NCBI RefSeq assembly: GCF_024345835.1
Contig: NZ_JAGQBW010000016.1
Coordinates: 1 to 64,000, forward strand
Origin: Synechococcus sp. HJ21-Hayes
GTDB lineage: Bacteria > Cyanobacteriota > Cyanobacteriia > PCC-6307 > Cyanobiaceae
Length of the DNA: 64,000 bases
Direction: 5' to 3'
The notes below the pieces were generated by a model. It saw nothing but the letters and a program-made list of their open reading frames with translations, ran no database searches and was not told where the DNA came from. The position numbers and the translations under genes were made by a program. Within the stretch, counting starts at the first letter, position 1. Each line of letters starts with the position of its first letter. Positions 43,310 to 55,153 of the stretch are shown here, in pieces.

Positions 43310-44602
43310 ATGACGTCTCCCTCGATGCGGAAGACCTCGCTGCGGCTGCTGGGCGGGGCTACCGCTCTGGCTACCTCCCTGTCCCTCGTTGCCTGTGGCG
43401 GCGGCGACAAGGCATCAGGAGATTTTGATGGCGAAGTGAAGGTGGGCATCCTTCACTCCCGCTCCGGCACCATGGCCATCTCCGAGAACACGGTGGCCGA
43501 AGCCGAGCTGATGGCCATCGATGAGATCAACGCCAAAGGTGGCGTGAAAATCGACGGCAAGAAGCTGAAGATTGTTCCCGTTGAGGAAGACGGTGCTTCC
43601 GATTGGCCCACCTTTGCTGAAAAGGCCAAGAAACTGATCGATCAGGATCAGGTGGCTGTGGTGTTCGGCGGTTGGACCTCCGCCAGCCGCAAGGCCATGC
43701 TGCCCGTGTTCGAAGCCAAGGATCACTTCCTCTTCTACCCGATTCAATACGAAGGGCAGGAGTGCTCCAAGAACATCTTCTACAGCGGTGCTGCCCCCAA
43801 TCAGCAGGCTGAGCCTGCCGTGGACTGGCTGCTGAAGAACAAGGGCAAGGACTTCTTCCTGGTGGGTTCGGACTACGTGTATCCGCGTACCGCCAACACC
43901 ATCATGAAGGAGCAGCTCAAGGCTTCTGGTGGCAAGGTGGTGGGTGAGGACTACCTGCCCCTCGGTAACACCGAAGTGGCTCCGATCATCGCCAAGATCA
44001 AGCAGGCCCTGCCCAAGGGCGGTGTGATCGTGAACACCCTCAACGGCGATAGCAACGTTGCCTTCTTCAAGCAGATGAAGGCCGCCGGCATCACCCCGGC
44101 TAACGGCTACTCGATCATGAGCTTCTCGATCGCCGAAGAGGAGATCGCCGCCATTGGTCCTGAGTACCTCGAGGGCACCTACGCCGCCTGGAACTACTTC
44201 CAGAGCCTCGACACCCCGGCTTCCAAGAAGTTCACCGCAGACTTCAAGGCCAAGTACGGCGACAAGCGGGTCACCAATGACCCCGCCGAAGCCGCTTACA
44301 TGATGGTGTACCTGTGGGCCGCTGCTGCCGAGAAGGCCAACAGCGTGGACGACAACAAGGTGCGCGAGGCCCTGATCGGCGTGAGCTTCGATGCTCCCGA
44401 AGGCAAGGTGACCGTGCAGCCCAACCACCACGTTGAGAAGCTCGTGCTGATCGGTGAGGTGCAGAAGGACGGCATGTTCAAGATCCTCGAGAACAAGGGC
44501 TTCGTGAAGCCCGTGGCCTGGAACCAGTACGTGCCCGAGACCAAGGGCTACACCTGCGACTGGACCCAGAACCGTCCTGACGCCGGCAAGTACAAGATGT
44601 GA
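43310..44602 (+). CDS. urtA: Urea-binding lipoprotein UrtA
   Basis: Periplasmic urea receptor. 430 residues from ATG 43310 (MTSPSMRKTS). Signal peptide with a lipobox (LSLVAC, Cys29). Landmarks of UrtA/FmdD are VKVGILHSRSGTMAISENTV, VVFGGWTSASRKAMLPVFEA, LFYPIQYEGQECSKNIFYSG, GSDYVYPRTANTIMKEQLKA and VVGEDYLPLGNTEV. Codon use is strongly biased, as expected for a highly expressed gene. The open frame upstream of 43310 is ureG tail and leader. A terminator-like element follows it. Confidence 0.98.
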   Translation: MTSPSMRKTSLRLLGGATALATSLSLVACGGGDKASGDFDGEVKVGILHSRSGTMAISENTVAEAELMAIDEINAKGGVKIDGKKLKIVPVEEDGASDWPTFAEKAKKLIDQDQVAVVFGGWTSASRKAMLPVFEAKDHFLFYPIQYEGQECSKNIFYSGAAPNQQAEPAVDWLLKNKGKDFFLVGSDYVYPRTANTIMKEQLKASGGKVVGEDYLPLGNTEVAPIIAKIKQALPKGGVIVNTLNGDSNVAFFKQMKAAGITPANGYSIMSFSIAEEEIAAIGPEYLEGTYAAWNYFQSLDTPASKKFTADFKAKYGDKRVTNDPAEAAYMMVYLWAAAAEKANSVDDNKVREALIGVSFDAPEGKVTVQPNHHVEKLVLIGEVQKDGMFKILENKGFVKPVAWNQYVPETKGYTCDWTQNRPDAGKYKM

Positions 44603-44612
44603 TCCGGCAGGG

Positions 44613-44683
44613 GCCGGCATTGGGCCGGCTCCATCTCACACCATTGCAGGATTGCTGGGGGGAGAGAAATCTCCCCTCTTTTT
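44613..44683 (+). terminator. Two hairpins, the second a Rho-independent-type terminator, between urtA and urtB
   Basis: GCCGGC pairs with GCCGGC (44613-44618 and 44624-44629, loop ATTGG). Further on GGGGAGA-GAAA-TCTCCCC (44659-44676) is followed by TCTTTTTG. The second is a classic intrinsic terminator, yet urtBCDE follow on the same strand with no obvious promoter of their own, so it probably ends only part of the transcripts and keeps urtA expression above the rest. Confidence 0.8.
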
Positions 44684-44736
44684 GTTCCTGTTGTTTGATC
44701 TTTTTCTTCCTCTTTGCCTGATCCCTGCGGGTCGCG

Positions 44737-45894
44737 ATGGATCTTCTCTACGACACACTGTTCAACGGCCTGGCCATCGGTTCGGTTCTGGTGCTCGCGG
44801 CACTGGGGCTGGCTGTGGTGTTTGGTCTGATGGGTGTCATCAACATGGCCCATGGTGAGTTGATGATGCTCGGCGCCTACACCACCTTTGTGGTGCAGAA
44901 CATTTTCAAGGCTGTGCTGCCGGAAGCTCTGTTCCCGGTGTACATCCTGGTGGCCATTCCCCTGGCCTTCGCCGTGAGTGGCCTCGTGGGCCTGCTGCTC
45001 GAGAAAACCGTGATTCGGCGGCTCTATGGCCGCCCCCTGGAAACCCTGCTGGCGACCTGGGGTGTGAGCCTGATCCTGCAGCAGTTTGTGCGCTCGGTCT
45101 CCAGTGCTTTCGCCATTGGTCTGGTGCTGGCGGTGGTGAGCGGTTTGCTGGTGCCCCGCCTCACCCCGAAGCCGTGGTGGCAGCAGCGCTGGACGCCGCT
45201 GCTGGGCACGGGCAGTTGGATCGTGAGCGGCGTGATCGGCATCGTGGTGGCCTCGCTGTTGGGTGGTCAGCGGGTGTTGGATCAGCCCTGGTTCAGTGCG
45301 CGCAACATCGACGTGACGGCCCCGGTGTGGCTGCGGGGATCCATTGATGTGGGTGCGGTGAACATGCCCGCGGCGCGCCTGTTCATCATTGCGCTCACCG
45401 TGGTGGCGCTCGTGGCCGTGGGCTGGTTCCTGCAAAAGAGTGTCTGGGGGATGCGCATCCGTGCTGTGACCCAGAACCGGCCCATGAGTGATTGCCTTGG
45501 CATTCCCACGGAGAAGGTGGATGCGCTCACCTTCCTGATCGGTTCGGGCCTGGCTGGTGTGGCCGGTGTGGCCGTGACCCTGCTCGGTTCGGTGGGTCCG
45601 AACCTGGGGGGGAATTACATCGTGGATTGCTTCATGGTGGTGGTGCTGGGCGGCGTGGGCAAACTCGCCGGTACCGTGCTGGCGGCCCTGGGTATCGGCG
45701 TGCTCAGCTACATCGTGGGTTCCGGCTCCCTGTTGCTGGTGTGGCCGGCCATGCCGGCTGGTTTGAATGAACTGATCACCTTCTTCGCCACAACCTCGAT
45801 GGCGAAGGTGCTGGTGTTCGCTGTGATTGTGGTGTTTCTGCAGATCAGGCCGGCCGGTCTGTTCCCGCAGAAGGGCCGCATGGTGGAGGCCTGA
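44737..45894 (+). CDS. urtB: Urea ABC transporter permease UrtB
   Basis: 385 residues, LivH-like, with about nine to ten hydrophobic helices. The N-terminal DTLFNGLAIGSVLVLAALGL plus VVFGLMGVINMAHGELMMLG is the family signature, as are GRPLETLLATWGVSLILQQF, NRPMSDCLGIPTEKVDALTF and VVLGGVGKLAGTVLAALGIG. Start ATG 44737, 134 bases after urtA; urtC follows with 3 bases between. Confidence 0.97.
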   Translation: MDLLYDTLFNGLAIGSVLVLAALGLAVVFGLMGVINMAHGELMMLGAYTTFVVQNIFKAVLPEALFPVYILVAIPLAFAVSGLVGLLLEKTVIRRLYGRPLETLLATWGVSLILQQFVRSVSSAFAIGLVLAVVSGLLVPRLTPKPWWQQRWTPLLGTGSWIVSGVIGIVVASLLGGQRVLDQPWFSARNIDVTAPVWLRGSIDVGAVNMPAARLFIIALTVVALVAVGWFLQKSVWGMRIRAVTQNRPMSDCLGIPTEKVDALTFLIGSGLAGVAGVAVTLLGSVGPNLGGNYIVDCFMVVVLGGVGKLAGTVLAALGIGVLSYIVGSGSLLLVWPAMPAGLNELITFFATTSMAKVLVFAVIVVFLQIRPAGLFPQKGRMVEA

Positions 45895-45897
45895 GCC

Positions 45898-47055
45898 ATG
45901 GCCGATCTGCTCTCTTCCCGCAACCTGCGGCGCGCCCTGCCCTGGGTGGTGATCGTGGTGGTGGCCCTGGTGCTGCCGGCGGTGTTGCCGCCCTTTCGCC
46001 TGAATTTGCTGGGTCGTTTCCTGTCGTTGGGCATCGTGGCCCTCGGCATCGACTTGATCTGGGGCTACACCGGCATGCTCAGCCTCGGCCAGGGCATCTT
46101 TTTCGCCCTGGGTGCCTATGCCCTGGGGATGTATCTGCAGCTGAGCTCCCTGGAGCCAGGCCAGTTGCCGGAGTTCTTCTCGCTCTATGGGGTGAAGAGC
46201 TTGCCGGCGTTCTGGCAGCCCTTCACATCGCCGCTGTTCACTGGCTTTGCCATCTGGGTGATTCCAGCCCTGGTGGCTGGCGTGCTCGGCTATCTGGTGT
46301 TTCGCAACCGCATCAAGGGGGTTTACTTCTCGATCCTCACCCAGGCGGCCCTGCTGGTGTTTTTCAACTTCTTCAACGGCCAGCAGAAGTTGATCAACGG
46401 CACCAACGGCCTCAAGACCGATACCGCCCGCCTCTTCGGTGAGCTGGTGGGCAGTGATGCCATGCAGCGTCATCTGTTCTGGCTCACGGTGGTCTTTGTG
46501 ATCGCGGCTTGGTTCCTCTGTCGTTGGCTCACGCGCGGTCGTTTTGGTGATGCACTGGTGGCCATTCGCGACGACGAGCCGCGGCTGCGCTTCACCGGTT
46601 ACAACCCCACGGCCTACAAGACGGTGGTGTTCGCCGTTGCCGGTGCTTTGGCCGGCATCAGCGGCGCCCTCTACACCGTGCAGTCCGGCATTGTGTCGCC
46701 CCAATACATGGCGGTACCCTTCTCGATCGAGATGGTGATCTGGGTGGCGGTGGGTGGCCGCGGCACCCTGATCGGGGCGGTGCTCGGAGCTGTTGTGATC
46801 AACTACGCCAAGTCCCTGGTGAGCGAACAGCTGCCGGAAACCTGGTTGTTCATCCAGGGTGGTCTGTTCCTGCTGGTGGTCACGGCCTTGCCCGATGGCC
46901 TGGTGGGTTGGTGGCGCCAGGGTGGCCCCGGGCGTCTGATCGCCATGGTGGGCTGGCCGCCCAAGGCCGCCACCTATCCGTCGCTGGATCTCGATCCCGA
47001 GGTGCAGGCGGAGCACAGCGATTTCGACACCACACCCCGCGGTGGTGCCTCATGA
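45898..47055 (+). CDS. urtC: Urea ABC transporter permease UrtC
   Basis: 385 residues, LivM-like second permease. Landmarks are LSLGIVALGIDLIWGYTGML, SLGQGIFFALGAYALGMYLQ, GNRIKG-like FRNRIKGVYFSILTQAALLV and IRDDEPRLRFTGYNPTAYK, then VAVGGRGTLIGAVLGAVVIN. The last bases overlap urtD (ATGA). Long hydrophilic tail (about residues 345-385) faces the cytoplasm. Confidence 0.97.
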   Translation: MADLLSSRNLRRALPWVVIVVVALVLPAVLPPFRLNLLGRFLSLGIVALGIDLIWGYTGMLSLGQGIFFALGAYALGMYLQLSSLEPGQLPEFFSLYGVKSLPAFWQPFTSPLFTGFAIWVIPALVAGVLGYLVFRNRIKGVYFSILTQAALLVFFNFFNGQQKLINGTNGLKTDTARLFGELVGSDAMQRHLFWLTVVFVIAAWFLCRWLTRGRFGDALVAIRDDEPRLRFTGYNPTAYKTVVFAVAGALAGISGALYTVQSGIVSPQYMAVPFSIEMVIWVAVGGRGTLIGAVLGAVVINYAKSLVSEQLPETWLFIQGGLFLLVVTALPDGLVGWWRQGGPGRLIAMVGWPPKAATYPSLDLDPEVQAEHSDFDTTPRGGAS

Positions 47056-47822
47056 CGACAGCCCAACCAGCGATGAATCTGCTTGAACTGCGGGGGGTCA
47101 CCGTCAGCTTTGACGGCTTCCTCGCTCTCAACGACCTCAACCTGCAGCTGGCCCCCGGCGAGCTGCGCGCGGTGATTGGTCCCAATGGCGCCGGCAAGAC
47201 CACCTTCCTCGATGTGATCACCGGCAAGGTGCGTCCCACCAAGGGCGATGTGCTGTTCCGCGGAGCCTCCCTCGTGGGCCAGAGCGAGCACCGCATCTCG
47301 CGGCTCGGCATCGGCCGCAAGTTCCAGACCCCCAGGGTGTACCAGAACCTCACCCCCCGCCGGAATCTGGAGCTGGCGGTGCGTGGTCCCCATGGACCGG
47401 CAGCTCTGCTGTTTGGTTCCCTCAGTTCCGATCAACGCGACCGCGTGCAGCACCTGCTCGGGGTGGTGGGTCTGGAGAGCCATGCCAACCAGCTGGCCGG
47501 AGGGTTGTCCCACGGCCAGAAGCAGTGGCTCGAGATCGCCATGCTCGTGGCCCAGGATCCTGAACTGCTGCTGGTGGATGAACCGGTGGCGGGTCTCACC
47601 GACGAGGAAACGGCCCGCACAGGGGAGTTGTTGTGCCAACTGGCCGGTGATCACACGGTGCTGGTGATCGAACACGACATGGACTTCATTCGCGATTTGC
47701 AGTCGCCCGTGACGGTGTTGCATGAGGGCCACGTGCTCTGCGAGGGCTCGATGGATCAGGTGCAGAGCGATCCGCGGGTGATCGAGGTGTATCTCGGCAG
47801 CGAAACCCAGGAGGCCGCATGA
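47052..47822 (+). CDS. urtD: Urea ABC transporter ATPase UrtD
   Basis: 256 residues from ATG 47052 (MTTAQPAMNLLELRGVTVSF). Walker A GPNGAGKT, signature LSHGQKQWLEIAMLV, Walker B LLLVDEPVAGLTDEE; LivG-like. The signature is LSHGQ rather than LSGGQ, which is normal for LivG/UrtD. The upstream frame to 46908 is urtC in another phase. It overlaps urtC and urtE by ATGA. Confidence 0.97.
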   Translation: MTTAQPAMNLLELRGVTVSFDGFLALNDLNLQLAPGELRAVIGPNGAGKTTFLDVITGKVRPTKGDVLFRGASLVGQSEHRISRLGIGRKFQTPRVYQNLTPRRNLELAVRGPHGPAALLFGSLSSDQRDRVQHLLGVVGLESHANQLAGGLSHGQKQWLEIAMLVAQDPELLLVDEPVAGLTDEETARTGELLCQLAGDHTVLVIEHDMDFIRDLQSPVTVLHEGHVLCEGSMDQVQSDPRVIEVYLGSETQEAA

Positions 47823-48532
47823 CCAGCAACCTGCTTGAAGTGCGTGGGCTGAACGTCTTTTACGGCGAGAGTCACATCCTGCGCGACGTTGACATGAGCG
47901 TGCGGCCTGGCCAGATGGTGTGCCTGATCGGGCGCAATGGCGTGGGTAAGACCACCCTGCTCAAGACCGTGATCGGGTTGTTGCGGCAGCGCACTGGATC
48001 GGTGCAGCTGCAGGATCGGGAGTTGTCTGCCATGGCACCGCACCAGCGGGCCCGGGGTGGCATCGGCTATGTGCCCCAGGGGCGGGAGATCATCCCCCAG
48101 CTCACGGTGCGCGAGAACCTGATGCTGGGCATGGAGGCCCTGCCCGGTGGCTTGGCCAGGAATCGCCACATCGACCCGGTGGTGTTCGAGCTCTTCCCCA
48201 TCCTGGAGAAGTTCCTCAATCGCCGGGGCGGCGACCTTTCGGGTGGTCAGCAGCAGCAATTAGCCATTGCTCGGGCCCTCTTGGGCAAGCCCAAGTTGCT
48301 GCTCCTGGATGAACCCACGGAGGGCATTCAGCCCTCCGTGGTGCTCGACATTGAGCGGGCGGTGCGCCGCATCATCGAGACCACCGGCATCAGCGTGTTG
48401 CTGGTGGAGCAACACCTGCATTTCGTGCGCCAGGCCGACTGGTACTACGCGATGCAGAAGGGTGGCGTGGTGGCCAGTGGCCCCACCGGAGAGCTCAGCA
48501 AGGACGTGGTGGATCGTTTCCTCAGCGTTTGA
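47819..48532 (+). CDS. urtE: Urea ABC transporter ATPase UrtE
   Basis: 237 residues, LivF-like. Walker A GRNGVGKT, YVPQGREIIPQLTVRENLML, signature LSGGQQQQLAIARALL and Walker B LLLLDEPTEGIQPSVV. It ends the urt operon and is closed by a strong hairpin before the convergent pabC. Confidence 0.97.
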   Translation: MTSNLLEVRGLNVFYGESHILRDVDMSVRPGQMVCLIGRNGVGKTTLLKTVIGLLRQRTGSVQLQDRELSAMAPHQRARGGIGYVPQGREIIPQLTVRENLMLGMEALPGGLARNRHIDPVVFELFPILEKFLNRRGGDLSGGQQQQLAIARALLGKPKLLLLDEPTEGIQPSVVLDIERAVRRIIETTGISVLLVEQHLHFVRQADWYYAMQKGGVVASGPTGELSKDVVDRFLSV

Positions 48533-48544
48533 GCAACAGGTGGG

Positions 48545-48576
48545 GCTCCGGGGTGTCCCCCAGGGACACCCGGGGC
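48545..48576. terminator. Bidirectional terminator hairpin between urtE and pabC
   Basis: GCTCC-g-GGGTGTCCC and GGGACACCCGGGGC form a 14-pair stem with one bulged G and the loop CCA, in a 57-base gap between two converging genes. There is no long T-run on either side, but the strength and place fit a shared transcription end. Confidence 0.75.
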
Positions 48577-48589
48577 TGGCCGGTTTGGT

Positions 48590-49417
48590 TCAGAGCAGCT
48601 GACGCCAGAAGCCGGCGGGGTCCTGGCAGATGTCCAGGGGCCATCCGTCGAGCAGGTGGATGGGCCGGCAGCTCAGGCTGTTGATCAGCAGCCACTGGTC
48701 ACCGGCTTGGGGCTCAGGCTCGAGCCGCTGTTCACGCGCCAGGCCCAGCTCGAGAGCGCGTTGTCGCATCACCCCCGGCAGGCAACCGCTGGCCAGGGGC
48801 GGCGTTAGCCATTGGCCGGCGCGGCGCACCAGCAGGTTGGCGCTGGTGCCGCAACAGAGTTCGCCGCTGGTGCTGAGCAGCAGAGCCTCATCGGCTCCTG
48901 CCACGCGGGCCTCCTGCCGTGCCTGAATCGCCTGGCCGTAGGCGAAGGTTTTGCACCCGCTCAGGCCACTGGCGGCGTTCCGGCGTTCATGGCGACTCAC
49001 CATCGCGGTGAGGGGCGTGAAGCTGGGGGTGTGGGGTGTGAGCACCAGCCAGAACTGGTGCTGCAGCGGCGGTTCCCCCGGGCCGGGCAGGTCGATGCCG
49101 CGGCTGGCGCTGCCTGGAGCCGCCTGGCCTCGGCTCCAGTTCAGCCGCAGGGCTCCACTGGAGGCGCGGAGCTGGGCCCGCTGCACGGCTTGCTCGATCA
49201 GCGGCAGCAGTTGCTCCTGGGGCGGTGGTGGCGCCATGGCCAGCCGCTGGGCGGCGGCCTGCCAGCGCTGCAGATGCTGCTGGAGCAGGCGGGGCTCGCC
49301 CGCCTCCATCAGAATGGTTTCGAACAGGCCATCGGCCAGCTGCAGGCCGCGGTCGGCCAGGGGTAGGGCCAGCGCGTGCGGGGAGCCCCACTGGCCATCG
49401 ATCCAGGCGATCGCCAT
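48590..49417 (-). CDS. pabC: Aminodeoxychorismate lyase / class IV aminotransferase
   Basis: Releases p-aminobenzoate from aminodeoxychorismate in folate synthesis; PLP-dependent. 275 residues: WIDGQWGSPHALALPLADRG, LQLADGLFETILMEAGEPRL, the PLP Lys in GLSGCKTFAYGQAIQARQEA, and DEALLLSTSGELCCGTSANL. Its neighbour pabB, on the same strand 57 bases upstream, supports pabC over a branched-chain or D-amino acid aminotransferase. Confidence 0.85.
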   Translation of the reverse strand: MAIAWIDGQWGSPHALALPLADRGLQLADGLFETILMEAGEPRLLQQHLQRWQAAAQRLAMAPPPPQEQLLPLIEQAVQRAQLRASSGALRLNWSRGQAAPGSASRGIDLPGPGEPPLQHQFWLVLTPHTPSFTPLTAMVSRHERRNAASGLSGCKTFAYGQAIQARQEARVAGADEALLLSTSGELCCGTSANLLVRRAGQWLTPPLASGCLPGVMRQRALELGLAREQRLEPEPQAGDQWLLINSLSCRPIHLLDGWPLDICQDPAGFWRQLL

Positions 49418-49474
49418 CGGGGATCCGGCCCGCGCGTCTGCCCGTTTTATAGGCCAGATCTTTGGTGCCGATGC

Positions 49475-50794
49475 TCAGCTGAGCGCCTGTAGCAGCGGTT
49501 GCAGCTTCCAGCCCAGCTCGTCGGCTTCGCTGGTGGGATCGGAATCGGCCACGATGCCGCAGCCGGCCTGGGCGCGCAGCTGGCGTCCCTGCAGCATCAC
49601 GCTGCGGATCAGGATGCTGCTGTCGAAGCTGCCGTCCCAGTCCACGCGCAGCAGCGAGCCGCAGTAGGGCCCCCGGGCCACCGGTTCCAGTGCATTGAGG
49701 CGCTGGCAGGCCCGCACCTTGGGGGCTCCGGTGATGGAGCCGCCAGGCCAGCAGGCCCGTAGCAGGCTCGCCCAGCTCTGGTCGTCCCGCAGCTGCCCGG
49801 TCACCACCGAGGTGAGGTGATGCACCTGGGGGTAGCTCTCCAGGCCCACCAGTTGGGGCACCTGAATCGAGCCGGGTACGCACACCCGGCCGAGATCGTT
49901 GCGCAGCAGGTCCACGATCATCACGTTCTCGGCGCGGTCCTTGGCACTGCACACCAGCTCCACGGCCGCATCGGCATCGCTGGCGGGGTTGCTGAACCGG
50001 GGCCGGGTGCCCTTGATCGGCCGGGTTTCCACCTGCCCAGCCGCACTCACCTGCAGAAAACGCTCCGGCGAGGCGGAGATCACTGCTTCGCCGGCGGCGT
50101 CCCCCGCGGCCATCACCAGCCCGGCAAAGGGGGCGGGGCAGTGGTGGCGCAACCGGCGGAACAGGGCCAGGCCATCGGGAGTGTGGTCCAGCTCGGTGTC
50201 ACAGCAGGCGGTGAGGTTGGCCTGGAAGAGATCGCCGTCGGCAATCCACTGGCGGATGCGCGCCACCCCCTGGGCGTAGTGCTGGGGGCTGGTGTGCCAG
50301 TGCCAGCGATCGAGGGGGATGGCTGGGATGGTTGGGTCGTCCAGGGGCCGCGGCTGGGGGATGCTGCCGGCCACCAGGTTCGCCAGCGCGCGGTTGCGGC
50401 CAGAATCCGTGCCCTCCAGCCAGAGCTCCTGGGTTTGCAGGTCGAAGCGCAGCACCGGGTCGTGGCGGGCGAGCCAGAGGCTGGCCATGGCATCCCGTTT
50501 CCAGTGTTCGCCAGGCTCCACCCAGGCGCCTGCCTCGTAGCTGAGCCAGCCCATCCAGTGGCCTGGCGGCAGGGTGGCGAGCCGCTGGAAGGGATCCTCG
50601 GCTCCCGCTTGGCCGGGGAGGCCGCGGCAGCAGATCTGTTCCACGGGGGCCGCCGCCAGGGTGGTGTGGCGGCCCAGGGCGCTGCCATCCCCATCCAGCC
50701 ACACCAGCCCAGCAGGCCCGAAATGATTGGCCAGCAGCTCGGCCACAGCGGCCGGCTCCCGCCAGTCCAGCCGTAGGCGCTCGGGTTGGCTCAC
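49475..50794 (-). CDS. pabB: Aminodeoxychorismate synthase component I (chorismate-binding enzyme)
   Basis: 439 residues from GTG 50794. The chorismate-binding domain is clear: [91 protein letters not shown] and [25 protein letters not shown] is the PabB-type motif. The start codon overlaps the queC stop (GTGA). The glutaminase partner PabA is not in this window. Confidence 0.9.
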   Translation of the reverse strand: MSQPERLRLDWREPAAVAELLANHFGPAGLVWLDGDGSALGRHTTLAAAPVEQICCRGLPGQAGAEDPFQRLATLPPGHWMGWLSYEAGAWVEPGEHWKRDAMASLWLARHDPVLRFDLQTQELWLEGTDSGRNRALANLVAGSIPQPRPLDDPTIPAIPLDRWHWHTSPQHYAQGVARIRQWIADGDLFQANLTACCDTELDHTPDGLALFRRLRHHCPAPFAGLVMAAGDAAGEAVISASPERFLQVSAAGQVETRPIKGTRPRFSNPASDADAAVELVCSAKDRAENVMIVDLLRNDLGRVCVPGSIQVPQLVGLESYPQVHHLTSVVTGQLRDDQSWASLLRACWPGGSITGAPKVRACQRLNALEPVARGPYCGSLLRVDWDGSFDSSILIRSVMLQGRQLRAQAGCGIVADSDPTSEADELGWKLQPLLQALS

Positions 50795-51504
50795 GCCCCA
50801 GAAGGCCTGTGGCCACTGGCCAGGTCGGGGCGGCCCGCCTCGATCAGCGCGGCATCGCGGATGCGGCAGCTGTCGCACAGGCCGCAGGGCTCTTCCCCAC
50901 CGCTGTAACAGCTCCAGGTGCGGGAAATCGGCACGTCCAGCCGCAGGGCCTCCTGGGCGATCTGGGTTTTGGTCCAATTCACCAGAGGGGCCCACAGCCG
51001 GGCCCCCTGGCCCTCACGACCGGCCTTGGTGGCGAGATCCGCCAGGGTTTGAAAGGCCTCGAGGTAGTCGGGGCGGCAATCGGGGTAGCCGGAGTAATCC
51101 ACGGCATTCACCCCCAGCACCAGCCGCTCGGCACCCCGCGCCTCCGCCAGGCTCAGCCCTAGGGCAATGAACACGGTGTTGCGCCCTGGCACGTAGGTGC
51201 TGGGAATCACGCCCTCCTGGACTCCTTCGGTGGGCACGGCGATCGCGGCATCGGTGAGGGCTGATCCGCCCCAGGCGGCCAGGTTCACCGCGATGGTGTG
51301 ATGCTCCGCCAGGTTCAGGGCGCTGGCCACCGCAGCGGCGGCCAGCAGCTCGCGGCGGTGGCGTTGGCCGTAGTCGAAGGAGAGGCCGATCACCCGGTAG
51401 CCCGCCTCCTGGGCCAGGGCGGCAGCGGTGGCGGAGTCCAGGCCACCCGACAGCAGGGCGATGGCGGTGGGCAAGGGGCTGGATGCGGAGGTCGCCAAGA
51501 CCAT
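50791..51504 (-). CDS. queC: 7-cyano-7-deazaguanine synthase QueC
   Basis: Makes preQ0 from 7-carboxy-7-deazaguanine with ATP and ammonia, in the queuosine pathway. 237 residues from ATG 51504. P-loop [67 protein letters not shown] and the zinc Cys set [17 protein letters not shown]. It follows queE by about 53 bases on the same strand. Confidence 0.97.
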   Translation of the reverse strand: MVLATSASSPLPTAIALLSGGLDSATAAALAQEAGYRVIGLSFDYGQRHRRELLAAAAVASALNLAEHHTIAVNLAAWGGSALTDAAIAVPTEGVQEGVIPSTYVPGRNTVFIALGLSLAEARGAERLVLGVNAVDYSGYPDCRPDYLEAFQTLADLATKAGREGQGARLWAPLVNWTKTQIAQEALRLDVPISRTWSCYSGGEEPCGLCDSCRIRDAALIEAGRPDLASGHRPSGA

Positions 51505-51557
51505 GATGCCGAGCTGGCTGGAGTGGCGTGGTGCTGGTGCACTGCCAGCGGTCCGCC

Positions 51558-53875
<2,318 letters not shown>

Positions 53876-53944
53876 TCAATTTACTGGGCGTCTTCCGGGG
53901 CCTACTGAGCCCGGTGGGGCCTGTGGAGGTGAAGGCCATGGGCT

Positions 53945-55054
53945 TCAGCTCTTCTGATCGGTATCGAGGCTGTGCAGGTAGTCGTGCACCTTGCAGCGGC
54001 GCTGGGGCTGCCGCAGCTTGATCAGGGCTCGCGACTCGATCTGGCGCACCCGTTCCCGGGACAGATGCAGACCCTCGCCGATCTGGGCCAGGGTCTGGGG
54101 CGTGTCGTCTTCGAGGCCGTAGCGCAGGCGGATCACCGCCGCCTCGCGGAAGCTGAGCTCCTCCAGCAGGGCCTCCAGGTCGGCGTGGAGCTCGTCGCGG
54201 GTGAGCTGCTGTTCTGGGGTGGCGTGGCCGTCCTCCAGGAGGTCGCCCAGGTCGGTGTCCTGCTCGCGGCCCACTTTGGTGTCGAGCGACACGGAGCGCG
54301 GCACCCGCATCAGGGTGAGCCGCACCATGTCTTCGCTCAGGCCCAGTTCCCTGGCCAGGTCGGCCACGGAGGCGACCCGGCCCTGCTCCGAGGCGATCTG
54401 GCGCTGGGCTTTCTTGATCCGGTTCAGCTTCTCGGTGACATGCACCGGCAGCCGGATCGTGCGGCTCTGGGTGGCGATGGCCCGGGTGATGCCCTGGCGG
54501 ATCCACCAGTAGGCATAGGTGCTGAAGCGGAAGCCGCGGGTGGGGTCGTACTTCTCCACGGCCCGTTCCAGGCCCAGGGTTCCCTCCTGCACCAGATCCA
54601 GCAGTTCCATCCCCCGCTGCTGATACTTCTTGGCCACCGCCACCACCAGCCGCAGGTTTGCCTGGATCATGCGATCGCGGGCTCGGCGGCCCTGGTGCAG
54701 GGCCTGCTTCAGCTCAGCCACGCTGCTGCCGATCCGCTCGGCCCAGGCGTCCTGTCCAGTGCGCAGGGCGGTGCGCAGGTCGGGAACCGTGAGCTCCACC
54801 CGCTCGGCCCACTGCTGCACCGTGGGCCAGTGGCCCAGGTGTGAGGCCAACCGCTGGCGCGCTTCCTCGAGGGTGATCAGCTGGGCTAGGCCAGGGGTGT
54901 CGGCACCCAGGGCCTGGCGTTCCCGCAGCAGGCGTTCGCGGCGCTGCACCAGCCGGGCCAGGGTCAGCTCCTCCTCATGGCTGAGCAGGTCCACCCGGCC
55001 GATGTCCTGCAGGTAGAGCCGCACCAGATCGGTGCTGTGGGTGCCTTTGGGCAT
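53945..55054 (-). CDS. RNA polymerase sigma factor, RpoD-related group 2
   Basis: About 369 residues from ATG 55054 (MPKGTHSTDLVRLYLQDIGR); ATG 55066 is also possible. Region 1.2 is present and region 1.1 is absent, which marks a non-essential group 2 factor. Region 2 reads ANLRLVVAVAKKYQQRGMEL, LVQEGTLGLERAVEKYDPTR and FSTYAYWWIRQGITRAIATQ; region 4.2 reads TLAQIGEGLHLSRERVRQIE. It is monocistronic-looking, 88 bases from pyrG. Which of the cyanobacterial Sig types it is cannot be fixed here. Confidence 0.93.
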   Translation of the reverse strand: MPKGTHSTDLVRLYLQDIGRVDLLSHEEELTLARLVQRRERLLRERQALGADTPGLAQLITLEEARQRLASHLGHWPTVQQWAERVELTVPDLRTALRTGQDAWAERIGSSVAELKQALHQGRRARDRMIQANLRLVVAVAKKYQQRGMELLDLVQEGTLGLERAVEKYDPTRGFRFSTYAYWWIRQGITRAIATQSRTIRLPVHVTEKLNRIKKAQRQIASEQGRVASVADLARELGLSEDMVRLTLMRVPRSVSLDTKVGREQDTDLGDLLEDGHATPEQQLTRDELHADLEALLEELSFREAAVIRLRYGLEDDTPQTLAQIGEGLHLSRERVRQIESRALIKLRQPQRRCKVHDYLHSLDTDQKS

Positions 55055-55153
55055 GGGCGGCACCAACGGTGGGACGCCCCCACCATCCGCATAGTGCTGC
55101 GCGGGGTGGCGAAACCCTGGGTTTCTGTTCGGGTTCAGCCCTCCTCTGGAGGT

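Noticed and set aside
44548-47016. An 822-residue open frame antisense to urtB-urtC
   Set aside because: His/Gln/Gly-rich low-complexity translation, no domain, and it lies opposite clear urtA-end, urtB and urtC genes; a GC-rich genome shadow.
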